DNA of 64,000 bases from Paragordius varius (Eukaryota > Nematomorpha), in contig OZ176055.1 of NCBI GenBank assembly GCA_964247055.1, forward strand, positions 3,472,001 through 3,536,000, written 5' to 3'. The translations under genes and the position numbers were made by a program. Shown in pieces: positions 49,701 through 62,658 of the stretch (positions within the stretch are counted from its first letter, which is position 1; each line of letters begins with the position of its first letter). The notes below the pieces were generated by a model that was not told where the DNA came from, ran no database searches, and was given only the letters and a program-made list of their open reading frames with translations.

Positions 49701-52700
49701 GCATTAGTGTATAAAAGCTTAGCCCTAACCATAAACGCAAAAATTATCCCCAATGTTATAATTGCTTTATATAGAGTGAAAATTCGAAATAAAATATTTA
49801 TTATTAATGATAATTTTTTGTAAAGAAATTGAATGTTAATCGTGTTTAATATCAAAAAATCAATATTTTTTAACGACAACTAACATGCTAAATCCACAAC
49901 ATTAACGACTGTGAAAAATTATTTTTTTTTTTATATAATAAACATGGGATGGTTGTTTAGTGATGTTTTAAGACGGTTACATAATACCATTAAAAAAATT
50001 AACGTTAGATGAGAAACAAGATTTTACAAAGAATTATTAATCTATTTTAATCATACTACTCGTATGAAAAGAAAAAAAAATGCGATATATAAAAGGGTTA
50101 TTACTCCAAGACAAAATACATTTTTATAAATTTTAATGTGTGACAAGAAATTCGACGAATTAATCTACTCACAGCGCTTAAAGGGGTTAAAAGTATAATT
50201 TAACCGAAAAATGTTATATTTTGTTAAGTCTAAAGAAAGAATACTTGAACTATCATAAAAGCACCCTTTTAAAATATATCACCTACAGTTCGAATTCATC
50301 CTTAAACAATTCAAATTTCACCCTTGAACAATTCGAATTCACCCTAAATATAATTATGTGTTTTTAAGAAATTACCTATATTTATTTATATTTTTAAACA
50401 TGAAATTTTGTAAAAAACTGAAAAAAATAGTAAACTATACCATAAAGATATATTACATATGAACGATGAATTATATTAGCCCGAAAACACATAAATTATT
50501 TTTAGGGTAAATTTGATTTGGGTAACGGTGAATTTAAGTTGTTCAAGGGTTATTAATTTGAATTGTAAATGGTATACCTTGTTTTTGGTTTTCATTCGCA
50601 GAATTCGCCATATTTAATGTGTTTTCGACGGTTTTTGCACCATTTTTCCCATTTTCATTGCCACGATTATAATGATTATTATTGGTTAAAACTGTTGCAT
50701 CGTTATTCTTTTGATGAATACTGAATAAAAATTTTGGTTTTGATTTTCCATCTAAATAAATAAATAAATCGCGGATATATAAAAATACACCTCTCAAAAA
50801 GTAAATTTTAAATAATTTCACAATTAGGAAAAAAATAAACTTTACAAGATTACGGTAAATGTTAAAATTTTAAAGACAAAGCGTAAAAATCGGGACAGCC
50901 ATATACTATTTTAAACGTTAATGTTTAATATAAAACCTATCATTTTTGGTTGCAAAATAAAAAATAGAGATGTAAGTAGTTGATAACACATTTTATTATA
51001 TACATCACTATTGTGATAATATAGATCATATTAAACATGGGATTTAAAAAAGTATGGCAGTCGTTTTAAAAATAATCATTTTATTTTGGTTTTCACGTTT
51101 TTATCAATTTTTAATATATTTAAAGGATCAATCTAATAGTTTTAATTTGTGCTAAAAACTATGATGCTCGTATCTTTTCGGGAAAGATGTACTATAAAAA
51201 TTACTTTCTTTGGTATTATTTACAACACAACTATTATGGTTGTTTCCGTTGGGAGTTGTCTCCAATAAAGCTAATCGTTTAATTTCATAAGCTTTGCGCG
51301 TTTCCTCAATGAGTTTATCCGTGATATTCCCATATTCACCGCAAGAAACGTCCATAACTAATATGCAAAATTTGTAAATTTTTTAATAAAAATATATGTA
51401 GAGAGTTGCTATTTTTAACCGATATAAACCGGTCTAAGCGTTTACAGCACTTATTTATGGTCATAATCAGTTACGCTCATAAATACGATGAATGTAAATA
51501 TAGGTTATAACTAATTAGAGAAAAAATAATCAATCGATAATTTCATTCTAATAAGAATTAACAAAAATTTGATAAAACTATAAATTTTCAAAAAAATTAC
51601 CAAATATATGAGTTTTACCAATATTAAATATTTTATATATAACACAGATATATTGATGTATATTAAGGTAATAACTGGTAAATCTTAATATTAATTGGTA
51701 CAATATTTAAATATCATCAAAACAATAGAGTTATTTATTTGATTGAAATATACAAAAATTGGTCAAAATTTTATATTACAAAAAAATTATGCATACTAAA
51801 ATCTGCAGGATTGTGAAAAGGAGGACATTCGACTTTGTGTTCGGCCAAAAATGGTAACATTTTCGTCTGAGGTCCTTGATACAAACAATCCCCATGAACC
51901 AAAACGTATAGCTAAATCAATAAATAAATATAAACCATATTAAATCTGCCATTTCAAAATTACACTCACACATATATATTTATATATAACCCTAAAAAAG
52001 TATACGTACGGCAAAAAGTCATATTTTTTGAATACAAAAATTTCTTACCATTAACTCTACAAAAACTTAGGGCAAACGCAATTACAGTTTTCTCAATTAC
52101 ATAAGATTTCCAAAAAGAGGTTATTTTTACATTAATGAAAGGAGTATCCATTCAATTTTTTATTGATGTTGTATAAAATTATACAAGTATTCTTAAAATA
52201 TCAAATCTAAAATATTGCCAATGATAATAATGTTGTCTAACCATTACATTTAATTCTTTTATTATTAACCAAGTTAGAAATTTGTAATTTTGAAAAAATG
52301 CGTAAACATAATTATTATTTAATAAAATAAGACTTTAAATTAGTAATTATGCAATAGATACAAAATCCAAAAACATTTCCCCCAAAAATATCATAATTTA
52401 AATATTTACATCATCAAATATCTCAAATAAGCGAGCTGATGGCTGATGAATGGTACAAATTATGTTACGTCCACATTGAGCCAACGTTTTGAGTATTTTA
52501 AGGCATTGGAAACTGGACACAGCATCCAGACCACTAAATATTTGAGATGACATAAAAAGTGTTAATATACAGTAAAAATTACATTTATAAACACAAAGCT
52601 TAAAATGTATTGAGAAAACCAAACTTCAAAACTTTGATTTTTTCTAGATACCTTATCGTTGGTAGCTTACATTAATTATGTATATTATGATATTTTGCAA

Positions 52701-55476
52701 TCAATTAAAGTATTAAAAAAATATCAGAGTTTGTTAAAAAAAGTATATGTGGACATCGTATAGATATAATAGATTGAAAATATTCAATTAACCTAGTGGC
52801 TTCATCGAAAAACATCACAGGTGGATTACTGACCAGCTCCATAGCTATAGATAGGCGTTTTCTTTGACCCCCAGAAAGTTTTTGAGCTCTCACATCACGG
52901 CAATACCAAAGGCCCATGAGCCAAATTATATCAGATACCTTGTTAAAATATGTGTGTTCAATAAAATGTGTTTATTAAAAGTATAAAAATAAAACTAAAA
53001 TAAAGACCTATAATGTTCTATAAAGATAACCATTTTTTAACCTTTTGTTTAGATTATTTTAGGTTGTGGGAACTAAGGAACAGAATGCTGATTGATACAT
53101 ACCAACTCAATCATATTTTTACAATTTCGATCATTTAGTTAGATGCAAAAAATCAGGCACTATCATTGTTTTCTTAAAAATATATAAGCTTTGTTTCTGT
53201 CTTTATATAATTAATACTTTCCTGTAACAGCATAGTTATTCGGACATCTAAATTCTATTCCCTAATAATGACTGATATAATTAATTAAGCAAAATTTTCA
53301 TTTCTATTATCTGAACGTGAATTATGAATCAAAATTTGTTCATATTTTAAATGAAGCAGTCGTGTATGTAAAATTTATCCTAGATTTCCCGTTATCCATT
53401 TAACTTCAACTATTTGAAAACTATTACAGATCTCAGCCTAAAAAAATTTTTACCAATAAAGCACATTTTATTAACATTATTTTTGACTGTTTATATGTAA
53501 TAAACATTTATAGCCGACTATTAATATTTTTATGGCAAACATTAAATATACCAAAATATGATAAAGCATTGGTTATTAAATAAATGAAAATGGCATCAAT
53601 ATAATCCTATTAATATTAGTTGGTTGGTAATCCAAAATCAATACTATTAAATAATTATCGTTATGAACATTGTTATAATTATTTATTATGGTTAAATATT
53701 CCCTAGGTAGCCAAAACAAAAAAATGTTATAATCATAGATAAAATTGTCTTAGACCTCGAGATATTTATGCAAGAATGCATATATATATATATATATATT
53801 TATATATAACAAGTATAAGATCCATCATATTCGGTGATAAAAAAAGTATCAAAAATGATTTCCTCTAGATCATTAAGTGTTCAAATTAGGATAAATAAAA
53901 GAGTAAATTTAGCTTAAAACAACTAAATAATCACACAATTTTGCCAAAAAAATAGTAAAAATATATACTTAAAATTAATATTTTAGTGTAGGTCCATTAT
54001 AGTGAATTTAATTTTATGGTTTTATTTGTGTATAGCGCGCATGTTTAAGTAGAAAAAATAAAAACGGGAAATAAACGGAATAACAACAATCCTAACTGGT
54101 TTTAAAAAAGTATTTATTATGCGTTACTATTAATACATCATTAATGGGATATAAACTGTTTTTAAGTGCATTACACAATTAATGATAAAATTTGCCAAAA
54201 AAATTGAACAAAGGAATCGAGAGTTGTTAATTTTTTCAAGTTCCTTTTTAAAAAAAAATTTACGGAATTAAATATTCTTTTAATAAATTAGAAAATATTT
54301 ATAACTAAGACAAAGATATTATTTTATTATGATTATTAGTGTAGTTAACGGAATTTAAATAAGTGAAAATAAAACAGACGATTACAAATAATTTAACACA
54401 TATTGTTTAAATATGAAAAATGAATAGAAAAAGGGCGTAGAATTACATCTAATTTTGGTATTTTATTGTACAAATATAATGATATAAATCTGAAGGCGTT
54501 CAAATTTCTTAGACTAATACTACAGCGATTATGAATGAGCCTATTTATAAATAATTGTTTGAAAAGATTAATAGCGTTAGGTTGAGTTTTATATACATAT
54601 ATCAAATTTTTGAACATGTATAAAATATGCATATAAAAAGTAATAAATTTTGAAAAATGTACATATATATATAAGATATTACTTAACAACATAATGATAA
54701 TGTTAAATAAATAAAAAAGAATGTCTAATGATTAATGAAGAGTAAAACGGGAGATGAGAAAGGATAGATAAAATTAAATTAAAAATATGCTTAGGTTGAA
54801 GTAGTATAGGTTAAAACAACAAAAATTAAATATGCCATAGAAACAAAAATATTGTTAAAATAACTTTGTCAAAAGCTTCATATTAAAATAATTAAAACGC
54901 AAATATTAAAAGCAAAATGAATTACCAATTGCTTTTTGATTTTCTTGGATAAAGATTCATTTATTTTAAGTTCCGTGGCAAAAATCATAGATTCCCACAC
55001 CGTAAGTTGGGGTAACAAATGATCATCTTGCATTATATAGCAAGACATTTTGCGAAACTCTCTCAAATCACGCGGTTTATTATTAATCAAAATTTGTCCG
55101 GACGTAGGTTTAGCTCTAAATATATGTTACATTAAGTATACTTGGAGCCAGCCAAAAGGCTCATTAATGTGGTTTTGCCGGATCCAGAGGGTCCAATTAT
55201 ACCAGTTAAACGGCCAGATATCATTTTGCCAGATAGGTTATTAAGTATAGTTTTCGTTCCAGTTCGATGGAATATATTGCCTTCTTTAATATGAAGGCTA
55301 AGATTTTGGAATTCAATATCAATCCGATTTTCATTTGGGATTTGTGAAAATTTTTGGCTTTCAAGATTATCTGTAAAATTTTGTTTTATATTATTTTTTG
55401 CATATTCTTCATCAGTATCGGGTCCTTTTGAAAGGCTATTAAACACATACCCATCAAAGGTGGTTTTGAGGGGCAT
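43707..55476 (-). CDS. ABCG1/4-type ABC half-transporter with enlarged linker
   Basis: Sixteen exons (5' to 3'): 55476-55142, 55115-54926, 52938-52793, 52533-52410, 51911-51797, 51357-51205, 50751-50578, 49570-49481, 48623-48241, 47683-47557, 46841-46560, 46064-45948, 45787-45687, 45110-44955, 44488-44370, 43938-43707. They join in frame to 947 residues. The order is nucleotide-binding domain then membrane domain, as in the ABCG subfamily. Visible motifs are Walker [10 protein letters not shown] (95-103), [10 protein letters not shown], signature [10 protein letters not shown] (196-205), Walker B VMFFDE (216-221) and the switch His in TIHQPS (253). The membrane part keeps [38 protein letters not shown] and [13 protein letters not shown], closest to ABCG1/ABCG4 sterol exporters. 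The linker between the domains is about 350 residues, against under 100 in human ABCG1, and is Asn/Gln-rich. Walker B is followed by EATSGLD rather than EPTSGLD. Intron 1 is 26 nt and the others are 160 nt to 2 kb. Confidence 0.92.
44311..44323. repeat. Poly(G) tract
   Basis: Thirteen consecutive G in the last ABCG intron; the transcribed strand reads C. Confidence 0.9.
46162..46479. mobile_element. hAT-like short element
   Basis: CAAGAGTTTCCAACTCAAAT at the left and TATTGGACACCCCTG at the right; the inverse begins CAGGGGTGTCCAA. GGGCCGCACAT and GTCGCATGCC blocks lie inside. It is in an ABCG intron and resembles 24396-24714 in size and ends. Confidence 0.55.
46915..47092 (+). repeat. SINE-sized dispersed repeat, copy 2
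   Basis: Same blocks as 18846-19045, including the CACGAAGTA hairpin and GGAGTCCTACCC, but without the surrounding inverted-repeat element. It therefore moves independently of that element. It lies in an ABCG intron. Confidence 0.65.
48736..48979. mobile_element. TATACCATTT-family element, copy C
   Basis: Ends TATACCATTTACAATTAAAA and, inverted, TATACCATTTACAGTTC; CACCCTTGAACAATTCAA follows the left end. 244 bp in an ABCG intron. Confidence 0.7.
50275..50577. mobile_element. TATACCATTT-family element, copy D, at a splice donor
   Basis: Left end TATATCACCTACAGTTCGAA, right end (inverted) TATACCATTTACAATTC. It has the family's CCCTTGAACAATTC blocks and the inner pair ATTATGTGTTTT / AAAACACATAA. 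On the ABCG strand the right end starts exactly at the donor of exon 7 (exon ends 50578). Confidence 0.7.
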
Positions 55477-55579
55477 TATAATTTTTTATAAAGTAACAAT
55501 GGGACAAAGAAATTTTTTAAATCAGATGTAATTCATGAATATCGTTATATGCATCTAAACATACGGTTTTTCATGCGGC
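55477..55579. promoter_or_regulatory. Shared start region of ABCG and MED1
   Basis: 103 bp separate the divergent start codons. Both first exons are supported by family similarity, so both 5' UTRs and any core promoter must fit here or overlap the opposing gene. AT-rich; no specific binding site recognised. Confidence 0.55.
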
Positions 55580-58500
55580 ATGTTAAACGTTAAGGGCTGG
55601 GTTGATATTCAAAAATTAAGCTCTACGCTTAAATCAGGCTCTGGTGGCACTGTTACGGGCGAAATAAAAAAATGTATGTCGCTCTTACAACAAAATATAG
55701 ATGGTATAATATTGTAAATACATTATATAGTTGTTAAAAGCGGCGATTTGCTTGATAAATTAGAAGATATTGCCTATAAAACTAACCTCAAGTTTATGCA
55801 TGCTCAAATTGGGGACGCAGAAGAAGTTTTTCTCAGTTCGGATGTATTTTATATTGAAATTCAATTTAACACTGTTAATCTTGATATTTTGACCGTAAAA
55901 ATAGCTTTAAATAATCTCGAACCACAAGATTCCGCTCCCTTACTTCAGGCGTTAAAGTTTATTTTATATTTTAACATATAAGAAATAAAAATTATGACTT
56001 ATTTTGCAATCACATTGAACTTTACAATCAAATTTATCTGATATCCGATAATAAGTTAATTCACTTAATGATATTTTTGTAGAACTATAAAACCGAAAAT
56101 TTACACATCGTTGATTTTGATTGAAACATTTATTGAGCAATCATTTCGAAATTACACGTATCTATAATGGTTATTTAATTTTTAGTTTTAATTATAAATC
56201 GCTTCGTGAGATATGCAACAATTCAAAATACGGTTATGTTTTAGCTAGAGAAGGGGGACAAAACATGAAACTCTTATATTATATTACTCCGATTGAGGCA
56301 ATAAATTTAAAATCCTCCGACATTAATATTAATGATACCACCGGTATTTAATTATCTTTGGTGAATTTGATTTAATAGATATATTATTAGCAAATTACTG
56401 TTTAGTTAAAAAATTCAATGGATTTTGGCGGCATATTTGTTACACAATTATATTAGTTTCTCCATTATAGTCATATAAAGCTGTTCCTAATTATACAATA
56501 ATTTATTTTCAATATATACCATTTGAAACTTAAATTCACCCTTAAACAATTCAATACCCTAAAATTATGTGTTTTCAGGCTAATATAACTTATGATTAAA
56601 AATATTATTTATGGCTTTATTTTTTATTCATCATTATGTTAATTTTAAACGAAATTAATTAAAAATATAGGTTATCTTCAATATGCAAAAACACATAATT
56701 AATTTTTAGGGTAAATTTGAATTGTTCTAGGGTGTATTTGATTTCTAAATGATACATACAATAGACCCCTCATATTGAAATATATATGACCCATCAGCAT
56801 CTCTTTTTGAGAATGATTATATTAGATTTTTATTAATCTTATTTTCACTTATTCTGTTATGATCTATAAATTTATTATATATATTTTTTTAAAAAAAATG
56901 GGCAAATAATTTAATTATAATTGTTTTTGGTTCATTACAAAAGCTTTCAAATATCCAAAAACTTTAAACGATTATAATTTAAAATTCAGGATTTTATTTG
57001 AAAATCGGGAAAGTAAATGATCATTTATTTTAAAAAAAAGCCCATTTTGACAAGAGGGGTCCACTGTATTTTTTATTTATTTATTTTACAAGCAAATGAG
57101 TTTGAAAACAGCGTTCTTGTTACCATGGTGCGCGATGATACAAATGTCCATTGTTTACCCTTGACCATTGAATCCTTAAAGGCCCAAATGTAATCTCAAA
57201 AATATTTTTTTTCTAATTTTATTGTTTTGTTGTATAAAATTAATCGTCAGATTCTGTTAAAAATTAAAAATCAAATATTCCCGCTAATTTTATTTTTATA
57301 CATGTAGTTTATATCATATAAGATGAATTAAAATTTATCAATATCATTTTAGGTCCAAAGAATTATCTATAATTACTCAAATATTAAAATTTATCTTATA
57401 TTTTTGTATATTCTAGAAATTCCCAAACGCCTAAACATGATGATATAATTATGGATGAATCATTTTTTACGTGTAATGCCACCTATGCTTTAACCTTTCC
57501 AACAAACCCAATCATTATTGGTTCTGATATTGGCGAGGAAATCCAAAAAATTACTGGTAATCACTATTATATGGTTCAATAATTAGTTTATACAATTCTA
57601 TTTATTTCGCATAATTTTAAAATTATTTTAATAGTAGTTTTTTACAAGGGTTGAATACCGTATTTATTTCTGTTAAATTTTTATTATTTGGAAAAAACAA
57701 TGGTCAAAATGGTGCTTTCTAGAGATTTTTCGCTTAAAAAATTGGTTATGAATGAATTGTTTTGGACAAATGTCTTTATAATTTTCCTTTAATTTTTAGA
57801 GTTAGAAATGGCTCACTTCATAAAAAGTATTCCAAAAATTATTTACTTCTCCTCCTTTAACATGTAAAAAATATTTTTAATCAATCTAATGAATTGGAGA
57901 GCAATTTTACCATAAAAATTAGTAATCATTATTTAAAACCGTTAGGAACCACCGTCCCTGATGTGTTTTTTTAAATCAAAAACGGTTTTTCAATTTTTGC
58001 TCAGATATTAAATTCTTATAAGTATGAGGTAAATATACATTGCTTGTTTTTTAGCAAATAATGCCAGTGTAAATGGGAAAAATAACTGTAGGCCAATTAG
58101 ATTGCACTTTGATAGATATATGCTATCTGGCAAAACTGAATAAAAACTAGCAATATATCCCGAGTCATACTGTAATATATTTAGGTTTGAACTCCAAAAA
58201 CAATGTAGATGTTTCCAATGATTCACAATCAAAGCTGTATCTTTCTGCCCTATTTACCCAATTTTATGAACGGTATGGACGAAATTCATCCCTTTATAAG
58301 GGTTTCGATATTGATGATATTGATTGGGAAAATGGAAATGTTTGTTTCAAAGTTGTGAGTCATTTAACATTTATTTTTATTTAAGTGAGAAACCAAATTG
58401 TTTTTAGCTTAAAATGTTCCAATAGTTCTGGAACCGTTTTTAAAACGAATTGCAGTTTCAATTGGTGTCCAATATTATTTATTTTCATTATAATGTCATA

Positions 58501-61500
58501 ACTTATAATTGTTTTCAATAAATTTTTGAATTATATTAGTATATTTATTTTTCGAATTTTATTTAAAAAAAAGTAGCTTACAATACATTTTTAGAGTTTA
58601 CATTGTGTCCGTAAGTTAAAAATGGAGCCTAATACTTGGAATCAATTAATTAAATTCTTGAGCAACACGGCTCCAAAGATATTTTGATTTACCATAAAAG
58701 TTATTTCTACAACACGTAGAGTTAAAACTAAAAATTTCGTTTCTTTTCCTTGATTTTCTATTTTTGACGAGGTTTTTGATTTTTTAGCTCTTTGTTCACT
58801 ATATGAATAATTATATACCATTCACACTTTAAACTTACCCATGTACATTTCACATATACCCTAATAAATTATGTTTTTCGTAATCCAAAATTGGCCATAT
58901 TTTTTGATATTTTTACAATAAAATTTCAATAATTAATTATTTCAAAATCACATAATATATTCTTAGGATGAATTTTAAATGTTCAAGGGGGGATTTGAAA
59001 TGTTTAGGGGTGATTTTAGGTTTATATGGTATATATCTTATTTCTAGCCAATCAAAGCAAACATATCATCCATATTAGCATTTAATAAACCTTCGGAGTA
59101 TACTTCTTTGCCGACATCCGAAACTACTATGGAAACAAATAATAATAGCAACAATGATTTAACACAAGACATGACAGGAAATTCGACGACAGAATTTTTA
59201 TATTTTCCATTCCATAATCATTGTAAAAAAGAAGTATCTAAGGCTGAAAATGTTTCTAGTCCCTTATTCTCTCAAACCATAAAATGCATACCATTTACGA
59301 ATGTTTGTCAATTGATCCCCCTAATAAATTTATTGAGACGTTCAACTATTTACAATGCTCTGATAAGGAGTTGTTTTAGAATTTTATGTTATACTAATGA
59401 AAATAAAGTTGATAATTCAAATGCTGCTCAAAATGATGATAAGGGTTTGTTGCATATTAAAGTTTAAACAAAATAATCGCTAATATCATTTTTAATAATG
59501 TTTAATTACTCTTTGTTTGAGTTCATAAAAAAGTTTTAAATCAAATTTTAATTTATATACCCACAGATAGTTTGAAAAGTCTGACATTTGACGTAACGCT
59601 AGGTGATAAATGTAATACCCTCCTTATAACTACACCCAATATATATTTGTCAGAAAATCTATCGGACAAATGGGAAAGTAACATTTTACTAATTAGTTAA
59701 ATTAATAAAATTACCTATATATGTTGCCGAATTTATTAAAAAACGATATATTATAAACGCTTTCAATTTTTACCTTTTTGTTAAACTTTTAAATACTTAA
59801 TATTGGACAAAATACTTGAATTACATACAATTTCTTATTCGTTTATTTCTATTAATTTGAATAAATCTATCAATTAATTAATTTTAATACCTTCTCTTCG
59901 TTTTATAATCATCCCTTTTAGTTTCAATAATTATTGTGGAACCAATCACTATTAAAATTACCCTTGATACAAATAATTTTGATTCGAATACCATTAAACA
60001 AGTGTTGGAGTCCCTTTGTCTCAAAATGGAAGACATTTTGAAAAAGTAGGACTTATTTTATTTAATAAATTTTTATTTATAAATAATTAAACCTTTTTTG
60101 GATTTATACATATAGATCTTTGTCAATACCCTGTCTCATGAAATATTTCGTTGAACATATTGGCAATTATGGTCAAGCTTTAATTAACGAGAAAACAAAA
60201 GTAGCGTCTAATGTAAAATTACAAAACTCATCTTATTTTTTTGCCGACGAAGATAATGAAAATTTTGAGGACATTGGTCAAAATTCATTAGACACTGTGT
60301 ATTATAAAACAGATCTAACTAAAATTTCATCAAAGGTTTGTACCAAAACAGGTGACACGCTCACAAAATCAAATTATGAATTAGAGCAAAATCTTTTGGA
60401 TAGAAATGATAGTAATAATGGTTTAAAATGCATAAAATCTGACCCCAAAACAACAACTCTACATAGTGTAAATTTACAAGAAACCAATAAAATTTTACCA
60501 TTAGAGCCGTCGAATAATAAAAATAGCATTGACATCAACAATCTGCCCATTTTAGATGGTTCTTCAATGGATTCTGAATCTACAAATTTATCATCTGTTT
60601 CCCAAAATGCAAAACCTAATATTGATATGGCTAATGCTTTATCGACAGAACATACCTCCGTTTCAATCGCACCAAATTCCAAAAGTAATATTGTGAACAG
60701 TTCATCTATAAGCTCCACTAATCAAAACTCTACCGCTCCCAATATAGTATCTAGCAGCAAACGTAAAAAACATTCTCAAACATCTTTAATAGCTCAAGAT
60801 CATTCTCACAATACAACAAAAGACAAAACGAATGGAAATGGAACGCAAGTTAAAAATAAAGTTGTCACAAACGTCAACCTTGAATCCAATAATCAAAATA
60901 TTTTACCAGCCCCAATTTTCTCGACAAATTTTAAGATACCCAAAAAATCCTCATCACCTCGTGAAACGCTTTTTCCTTCATTTGGAGCACCTATCCTGGC
61001 AAATGCCACATCATCTCCCGTTACAGCAAACGCCGGAGGTGGGTTTATGTATAACTTTGCATTGCGACAATTATTATGTAATATTGATATATTTGATAGC
61101 TAGAAATATGGAATACATTTATATATATATATATATATCTATATATAAAATGAATAATACAGGATTTAAACGATTTTTTAAGTATTGGAACCTAAACTGT
61201 TTTGGTTAAGTAAATTTTTGTCATTGCCCACAAATTTTTTCACAAAAAACGGTTTCGGGTCCAAATTATTTTTTTCAAAAAATCGGGCTGTTGGATTTTA
61301 AAAACCGGGGTTTTATTTAAAAACAGTTGCAAAAAATACTACTGATTTTGAATCCACATAAAGGGTGGTTTTAATTACTCTTGTGTTATTCTGTCTTACT
61401 TTTTTCAATAAATTATGTAAGTTTATCATTTTTAATATCTTAGCCTCATCATCCTCATCCTTGTTATCATCGCTCTCTAAAAATCATCGTAAAAGCTCTC

Positions 61501-62658
61501 TTTCAGCCGTCATCGATAAATTAAAGAGTAATACCGCTTCCCCCAACAATAATACAGGATTATCATTGAGTAACAATAGTAATTCGATTGCACCTAAATC
61601 AAACATTTTTTCTCAACCTTTTGGGACGAGTATAGGTAATAATACTAGCACACATTCATCTCCCCTCCAACGAAGTTTATCTTATCAATCTACCCGTAAT
61701 AATGATAAGGGATTTGAAAATAGTACTGGTACTATGAGTAAAGGTAAGATATTTCCTAAAATTATACATGTAATTAAGTATTGTAGATAAAAAACTTCTG
61801 ACTTTACGAACAAAAAAGACTAAAGATTTTATTAAAAATTCATACCTTCTAAATTATGATATATGGTTTGCAGCAATTGTTAACCAGGATCGATAAATTA
61901 TATAATTATTGATAGATTTTGTTTTTCCGTTATCCTTATTATGAAAAAACAATAGTTAACCTTATTAAAATATAAAACAATATTTATCATTTTTTTGGAA
62001 TGTCAGACCATGAAAAATTATATATTTAGGTTTATCAAATAATGGCGGTGGAAATATCAGTTCTAAAAAGCATATATCCACTTCTACAATTATCAATTCT
62101 AACGTTATATCCTTGGTGGATAATGAACCCCTTAATGTATCATCATCTAGTAAAAGTTTGCTTGGGACAACAAATAAAACAACTAATCCTCCCCCTTCTG
62201 CTCCCATTCCTTGTTTAGATAAACTTTCTAAACTTTTAGCTGCTAAAACTGCTACTGCTGTACGAGTCAACACTAATGTGGCAAGCAATTCTTCTAAAGG
62301 AACAATTGTTAAAGTAGGTGGAACTGATGGCGGCAGTCCCTCATCATCATCAATCCTACTACCACCCATCAAAATGACCATAAGTAAGCGAGCAAGTTCA
62401 GATGGGTCGTTAAAAGTTGTTTCTTCCGTCATTCAACCCGCAAGTTGTCCTGAGAGTGGGACGACCTCAACTTCAAATTTTGTCACAAATGAGTCTCAAC
62501 TAACCGATGAAACAACCAACAATACAAACAACACCAGAATGAAAATTACTAATCAAATGGGTGATAAGGATGAACGGAAAAATTATGAATTGGCTTTGAT
62601 TTCTTCGTCTACGGCTCATAGGGCCCACAGTGATGAGGATATTCGCTTTGATAACTAG
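55580..62658 (+). CDS. MED1: Mediator complex subunit 1
   Basis: Fourteen exons: 55580-55703, 55731-55956, 55983-56054, 56083-56157, 56186-56343, 57093-57189, 57417-57556, 58185-58351, 59048-59444, 59567-59677, 59922-60045, 60116-61038, 61444-61743, 62030-62658. They join to 1180 residues. MED1 links Mediator and RNA polymerase II to activators, notably nuclear receptors. Family-like stretches are TNLKFMHAQ, LSSDVFYIEIQ, KNKNYDLFCNHIELYNQIYL, MKLLYYITPIEAI, QLIPLINLLRRSTIYNALI, KMEDILKKSLSIPCLMKY and, in the tail, SSLSAVIDKLKS (human KPSLTAVIDKLK). The C-terminal half is a Ser/Asn/Thr-rich low-complexity tail, as usual for MED1. One LXXLL motif (LSKLL, 62224-62238) is present. The donors of exons 8 and 9 are the least certain (58351 or 58354; 59444). 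The first four introns are 27, 26, 28 and 28 nt. AATAAA at 63146 is a candidate poly(A) signal. Confidence 0.88.
55704..56185 (+). other. Cluster of four ultrashort introns in MED1
   Basis: Introns at 55704-55730, 55957-55982, 56055-56082 and 56158-56185 (26-28 nt), all GT-AG. Without their removal the frame meets stops. With removal the product follows the MED1 N-terminal domain. Facing them, the first ABCG intron (55116-55141) is 26 nt. Confidence 0.85.
56515..56757. mobile_element. TATACCATTT-family element, copy E
   Basis: Starts TATACCATTTGAAACTTAAA and ends (inverted) TATGTATCATTTAGAAATC. Inner mirrored blocks are ATTATGTGTTTT and AAACACATAAT. It lies in MED1 intron 5. Confidence 0.65.
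58814..59033. mobile_element. TATACCATTT-family element, copy F
   Basis: Starts TATACCATTCACACTTTAAA and ends with ATATGGTATA. Inner blocks TACCCTAATAAATTATG and CATAATATATTCTTAGGATG are mirrored. It lies in MED1 intron 8, ending 14 bp before the exon 9 start. Confidence 0.65.
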
